Below are positions 61,915 through 64,000 of a DNA stretch of 64,000 bases, in pieces; within the stretch, counting starts at the first letter, position 1, and every line of letters starts with the position of its first letter. Position numbers and translations under genes: made by a program. This stretch comes from Styela clava (Eukaryota > Chordata > Ascidiacea > Stolidobranchia > Styelidae). The stretch is from contig NC_135262.1 of NCBI RefSeq assembly GCF_964204865.1, positions 14,818,001 to 14,882,000 on the forward strand, in the 5' to 3' direction. Under the pieces are notes generated by a model. That model was not told where the DNA came from, did no database searches, and worked only from the letters and a program-made list of their open reading frames with translations.

Positions 61915-62818
61915 GACAATCCGCAATGCGTCGTTTGCTGTAAAATACTCATCCAGAAAAGTATGGTACCGGTAAAATGAGGAAACACTTTGAGTCGTGT
62001 CATGGCGACTTGGCAGGAAAAACAGTTGATTATTTCAGGAGAAAATCTGAGAATTTGAAATTTTCTCGTCTTTATTCCTGTGGAATGTGAGCACGCCAAA
62101 ATTATTCATTATTGGATGGATCGTACCGCATCGCCTTCCGGATCTCCCAGGCAAATAAACCCCACGTCGTCGGTGAAGAACTGATAAAGCCCTGTCTCAT
62201 CGAAGCAGCTACTTTGGGAAAGCAGCAATCTACCAAGTTAATTTGACTAATAAACAATACAATCAAACATCGTATTTCTAAAACGAGTGACGATATTTTA
62301 CAGCACGTTGTGGAAGATTTAAGGACCAGTCCGTTGTTCTCTTTGCAATTAGATGAATCCACGGATGTTTCTCCATGTGCTCAATTATTGTTTTATACTC
62401 TGTGCATTTCCGAAAACGACATTATTTCAGTTACAAGGGGCACCGCAGACATGATTTCCTGCTGATGGTGGCTGGATGGATGATGGATGATGATCGATCG
62501 GTACTTTCCTGGAATTGTAGAACAACACTAGGACATGTGGATTTGTAAATCATTTTTGTGCAAAGAAAGCACCATTAGTGATACCGATATTTTCAGATTT
62601 TATTTTCCAGTTTGCGTAAAGATTTAGTTCTCAAAATTGATTTTGCAAGGACAGACATCGGAAAATTATGGACTAGCCTCCAACATGAATATACCATTCT
62701 CTCTAAGAAGGCATTGAGATTTTCGATTCAATGTCCTTCAACTTACCGCTGTGAAGTAGGATTCTCTGCAATGACATCTATTAAAACAAAATATCGGAGT
62801 AAGCTTATGATTGATTAA
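61915..62818 (+). pseudogene. Decayed BED-finger hAT transposase
   Basis: Plus-strand fragments in family order. The BED finger has PQCVVCCKILIQ near 61928 and, after a frame change near 61978, RKHFESCHGDLAGKTVDYF. Then come ASYRIAFRISQANKPHV near 62125 and LFSLQLDESTDVSPC at about 62340-62380. A deletion follows (62450-62600). The C-terminal dimerisation part at 62612-62818 includes STYRCEVGFSAMTSIKTKYR. It resembles hAT transposases of the kind domesticated as ZBED5/FAM200 in vertebrates. Several frame changes and stops make it non-functional. Confidence 0.82.
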
Positions 62819-62910
62819 ATCTCAAATCGAACACGTATATACAATGAAACTGATTTTCCTTTTCTTCTGATTTCTATTTTGACACGTTACTCATAGTGTG
62901 GTAGGTTCCA

Positions 62911-63110
62911 TTACATTTGAACCCACGTACATTTGAACCCATGACAATTGCACCTGTATGCTATTGCACCTATGAAATTTTTTTTGTTTCACGGATAGTT
63001 AAACCCATACTAACCCTAACCCATGGGTTTTAGCACCCGCATATAGATTGAATCCGTGGATATACGCATGGGTTCAAATGTACATGGGTTCAAATGTACG
63101 GTCACCAGTG
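62911..63110. repeat. Fold-back repeat, TTTGAACCC family, copy 2
   Basis: Same family as 34112-34264: ACATTTGAACCCA at the left and TGGGTTCAAATGTAC twice at the right, with CTAACCCTAACCC and TTAGCACCC inside. It abuts the inverted lectin 5' flank. Confidence 0.75.
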
Positions 63111-63118
63111 TGGTACGA

Positions 63119-63535
63119 TACCCTTTTTCCTTTTTATGCTACAAAAAGCTGACATTTTCTCGAGTGTATATGTGTGAGCGTTGACGTTGCCGAAAATCAA
63201 TCACCAGTTTGATATCATGAGAAACTTCACTTCATAAGTGGCCTCCTATTAATATACGCAAGGAATGCAAAAGAGGCTAACTGAAAACAACCATAGTATT
63301 TGACCTCTCTTAACTACGAAAGTGAGGCTGGAAGAATATGTTTTTCGAAAAGGTTCATCAAAGTTTTTCAATATTTTTTACGGGTTTTCTTTAAAATTGA
63401 ATTATAATCAGATCAAGAGATACGTTTACTTTTGTCTCCATTTAGCCTAATTATTTATTTAGTATGTCAACAATGAAAGCCTCAACATTTTTTGGCGTAC
63501 AACCGTATCTTTCTCCCATCACCAGAAATTCGCAT
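63119..63535 (-). repeat. Inverted third copy of the secreted-lectin 5' flank
   Basis: The reverse complement matches about 50850-51302, the sequence before the copy 2 collagen-lectin start. It includes the conserved block (63163-63225: GACGTTGCCGAAAATCAATC). If it headed a minus-strand gene, exon 1 would be just below 63119, but that place is taken by the fold-back repeat and transposon debris. It is a promoter-side remnant only. Confidence 0.8.
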
Positions 63536-64000
63536 TAGACCGTTCATATTCATTTTCACATCAGATTAGAAATAAACCATTATAAATTAGATAGGCTGAA
63601 ACTATTACATTGATGATGGCAATATTTACATATCGAACTAAAATCTAAACTGAACTATATAAGGTTTTAAACCAAAGTCTCTGTTCTCCGTAACTAGTAT
63701 TGATAAAGTCATATATAATCTTCGCTATACTTACCTTTGTTTTCAACTTCACCTTTCACGTTGCTTACCATTAGACATTATTATCGGTTGGGATTACGCT
63801 AGACTTACTAACTTTACCTGCTCTATGCATTTGCGCCAATGGATTTGTATACGTTTAATGCATGGGTACTGTAGCAAGGATAACAATGACCATTCTGTTT
63901 GATTTATAAGTCTTGCTGCCACAATATACCTTTCTCCAAAGATACTTTTTAATAAATATTTTGAACCCGCATTTATCATCGTAACTAGCAGAAAGTTTCA
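63536..64000. other. Right edge, no gene recognised
   Basis: AT-rich sequence to the end of the window without supported features. Confidence 0.4.

Noticed and set aside
1..64000. tRNA or rRNA genes
   Set aside because: Only tRNA-like SINE pieces with degenerate B boxes were seen; no complete cloverleaf or rRNA motif was recognised by eye.

Overview
This window is AT-rich animal DNA with short spliced exons and GT-AG introns. It is very dense in DNA transposons. One conserved metazoan gene is present, sialate O-acetylesterase, together with a locally duplicated set of collagen-lectin and membrane-lectin genes. No conserved marker names the species. An invertebrate deuterostome such as an ascidian tunicate is my guess from compactness, lectin duplication and repeat content; it is inference only.

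Layout. Positions 1-6586 hold no recognisable gene, only repeats: a fold-back element at 139-378 and a hAT-type element at 4590-5016. Positions 6587-13026 are two nearly identical ~3.22 kb tandem copies, each carrying a ~1.6 kb non-autonomous hAT element with a perfect 8-bp target duplication. Positions 13703-22280 (minus strand) carry an 11-exon SIAE gene that splices into one 546-residue frame; its introns hold SINE-like and fold-back repeats. A ~2.5 kb element with terminal inverted repeats lies directly upstream of it (22529-25047). Positions 25360-26064 hold two abutting hAT MITEs that share a target site. A decayed LINE reverse transcriptase follows (26575-28010), then a complete-looking but frame-broken Ty3/gypsy LTR element on the minus strand (29587-33700). 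Next is a hAT transposon with its transposase (34568-37598), inserted in an older hAT-like element (34268-37832).

Positions ~37980-59050 are a ~13.2 kb direct duplication. Each block holds, in order on the plus strand, a secreted collagen plus C-type-lectin-like gene (collectin-like) and a type II membrane C-type-lectin-like gene. Copy 1 of the secreted gene and copy 1 of the membrane gene are damaged. Copy 2 of the secreted gene is a multiply broken pseudogene. Copy 2 of the membrane gene reads through intact (216 residues). Exon phases match in all four, so the gene models are well supported. A third copy of the 5' flank of the secreted gene lies inverted at 63119-63535 with no gene body next to it.

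The right end (59.0-63.1 kb) is mostly transposon debris, including a decayed BED-finger hAT transposase (61915-62818). The lectin block is the most biologically interesting part: a soluble and a membrane-bound recognition protein that share a domain and were duplicated together. Most other structure is explained by nested mobile elements.
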